6,922 nt of DNA from Candidatus Roizmanbacteria bacterium (GTDB lineage Bacteria > Patescibacteriota > Microgenomatia > UBA1406 > GWC2-37-13): contig JAPLYR010000085.1 in NCBI GenBank assembly GCA_026395455.1, positions 1-6,922 on the forward strand. Direction: 5' to 3'. The notes beneath the pieces are model-generated. The model did no database searches, had not been told where the DNA came from, and saw only the letters and a program-made list of their open reading frames with translations. The translations under genes and the position numbers were made by a program. Shown here piece after piece: positions 5,697-6,922 of this stretch. Position 1 is the stretch's first letter, and each line of letters opens with the position of its first letter.

Positions 5697-6922
5697 ATGC
5701 TCCGTATTTTTAGAACCATTGTAGATTTTGCAAAAAAAGCATTTCTAGTTGTTGGTGTCTTCTATATCATACTTGCTATATTTGGAAATGTAATAAATAA
5801 AAATAGACCTCAATATGATACAAAAAAATTCATTGCAAATAATCAAAAACAGATATATTCAGTGTTATCTGATAAATCATTAACTCAGACAAAGGCTGGA
5901 CAGTTAAAATTGCTATTACATCGTCTTTCAACCTGTACTTTCATGGGAGAATTGTGTACTAATACTCCTTCTGATGATCCTAAATATTTCAAAACGAGTC
6001 TTGTTGGTCAAGTAAGTAGTTTAATTTCATTAACCTATGTTAATCCTCCTGCGTCGGGAGTATATTGGGTAAATAACACATTACAGAATGCAGGTTTAGT
6101 TCCTAATACCTATGCTGCCGAAGGTGCAGGATTTGCAATGATTAAACCTCTGATGAATCTTTGGAAAATATTTCGTGATATAGCTTATCTTCTGATCGTT
6201 CTTGTACTTGTGGCTATTGGGTTTATGATTATGTTCCGCATGAAAATAAATCCGCAAACAGTTATTTCTGTGGAAAATGCACTTCCTAGAATTGTTGTTT
6301 CGTTACTATTAATCACCTTTTCATTTGCTATAGCAGGCTTCCTTATTGATGTAATGTATCTACTAATCGTACTTATTATTGGTATTTTAAGTAATAACAA
6401 CACCTTCTATGACGCAAACCAAATGCAAAATACATACTTACAATCCGACTTTGCAACTTTATGGAACTCTATAATTCCAATCCCCGCCAGTATGAAGGGG
6501 TTTATCGGAATACCGAAATTTGCATATATTGGTGATGCGTTTATGGCTCTACTTCCTGAAGAGATTAATGTATGGTCTCATATTATTGCGAGTGTGGCAG
6601 GAGTGGGTTTTGGAACCTATGGGGTTGTGCAGATATACAACTCATCCGGATTAAGTGATGCATTGAATAATATTGTATTGCTCGGAAATGGATTAGGAGG
6701 TGCTCTTAAAGCACTTTTTGGAGGAGTCTTATTGGTAATAATACCACTCATAGTATGGCAATTAATTGTTCATGGTCTCGGTTTTATTATTGGGTTTATC
6801 GTAAGCTTGGCAATCCTTGGAATGCTCTTTAATATATTTTTTCTTCTCCTTAGATCATACATTCAAATAACCTTATCTATTGTTTTCTCTCCTATAATAC
6901 TTCTTTTTGAAGCTTTACCAGG
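5697..6922 (+). CDS. Polytopic membrane protein, VirB6/TrbL-like type IV secretion component, 3' end outside the window
   Basis: An open frame of 408 codons starts at ATG 5697 and runs off the window without a stop. Residue about 15-30 is a first membrane helix. About 31-155 is a polar, probably extracytoplasmic, region with C80 and C87. Further helices lie at about 162-180, 197-232 (one or two), 295-313, 340-360, 361-386 and 389-405. A conserved-looking cytoplasmic loop reads FRMKINPQTVISVENALPRI (180-199), followed by a helix with FSFAIAGFLIDVMY. From family knowledge, this arrangement resembles the VirB6/TrbL-like inner-membrane channel proteins in type IV secretion or DNA-uptake loci of CPR bacteria. 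The match is by eye, so the family name is tentative. The Gly-rich segment 330-343 (GNGLGGALKALFGG) lies between helices. The ATG at 5690 is in another frame and soon meets a stop, so 5697 is chosen; a promoter ends just upstream. Confidence 0.75.
   Translation, partial: MLRIFRTIVDFAKKAFLVVGVFYIILAIFGNVINKNRPQYDTKKFIANNQKQIYSVLSDKSLTQTKAGQLKLLLHRLSTCTFMGELCTNTPSDDPKYFKTSLVGQVSSLISLTYVNPPASGVYWVNNTLQNAGLVPNTYAAEGAGFAMIKPLMNLWKIFRDIAYLLIVLVLVAIGFMIMFRMKINPQTVISVENALPRIVVSLLLITFSFAIAGFLIDVMYLLIVLIIGILSNNNTFYDANQMQNTYLQSDFATLWNSIIPIPASMKGFIGIPKFAYIGDAFMALLPEEINVWSHIIASVAGVGFGTYGVVQIYNSSGLSDALNNIVLLGNGLGGALKALFGGVLLVIIPLIVWQLIVHGLGFIIGFIVSLAILGMLFNIFFLLLRSYIQITLSIVFSPIILLFEALP

Noticed and set aside
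6185..6403. Minus-strand open frame of 72 codons
   Set aside because: It is antisense to the transmembrane helices of the polytopic protein, whose frame is continuous and family-like.
1..6922. tRNA, rRNA, CRISPR array, insertion sequence or riboswitch
   Set aside because: No cloverleaf-like segment, rRNA core motif, regularly spaced DNA repeat, transposase or terminal inverted repeat was seen. Nearly all the sequence is covered by protein-coding genes and there is no gene-free stretch over 300 bases.

Overview
The window is AT-rich, gene-dense and bacterial. Several features suggest a Candidate Phyla Radiation (Patescibacteria) genome, probably Microgenomates-like: short intergenic gaps, a Clp ATPase with large lineage-specific additions, several membrane-anchored proteins with Pro/Thr-rich linkers, and a polytopic VirB6/TrbL-like protein containing F-R-M-K-I-x-P-Q-T and A-L-P-R-I-V. 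This placement comes from family resemblance and was not tested by a search. TGA acts as a stop in at least two genes here (at 34-36 and 252-254), so the UGA-Gly code of Gracilibacteria/Absconditabacteria does not apply.

Layout. The left 4 kb is on the minus strand. It holds a ClpC-type AAA+ unfoldase (start 4009, restored end 252) followed 14 nt later by a 67-residue single-pass membrane protein (34-237). The right 2.9 kb is on the plus strand. It holds a membrane-anchored C39-like cysteine protease (4048-5193), a 147-residue membrane-anchored protein whose start overlaps the protease stop by one base (5193-5636), and a polytopic membrane protein that runs off the window (5697-6922). The two arms diverge from a 38-bp intergenic gap (4010-4047).

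The Clp gene is the most unusual part. Read across one frame break it would encode about 1252 residues; ClpC proteins usually have about 810-850. It adds to the ClpC core a Gln/Pro/Asn-rich N-terminal extension of about 135 residues, about 250 residues inserted in the second AAA+ domain, and a C-terminal four-cysteine zinc ribbon with a Pro/Glu-rich tail. The insertion carries four divergent repeats and sits where ClpC normally has its ClpP-docking loop. At the frame break (A5 run, 764-768) the protein also lacks about 20-25 family residues, including the FLNRID segment with the D2 arginine finger. The break is therefore a deletion, an assembly error or a degraded gene, and raw reads would be needed to decide.

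The plus-strand genes look like part of a cell-envelope type IV secretion or DNA-uptake locus: a VirB6/TrbL-like channel component preceded by a secreted C39-like protease and a companion that shares a small domain with it. Three genes have a convincing -10 element ending only 5-8 nt before the ATG, which suggests leaderless mRNAs. The promoter of the polytopic gene contains a 14-bp perfect palindrome between its -35 and -10 boxes, a likely operator.
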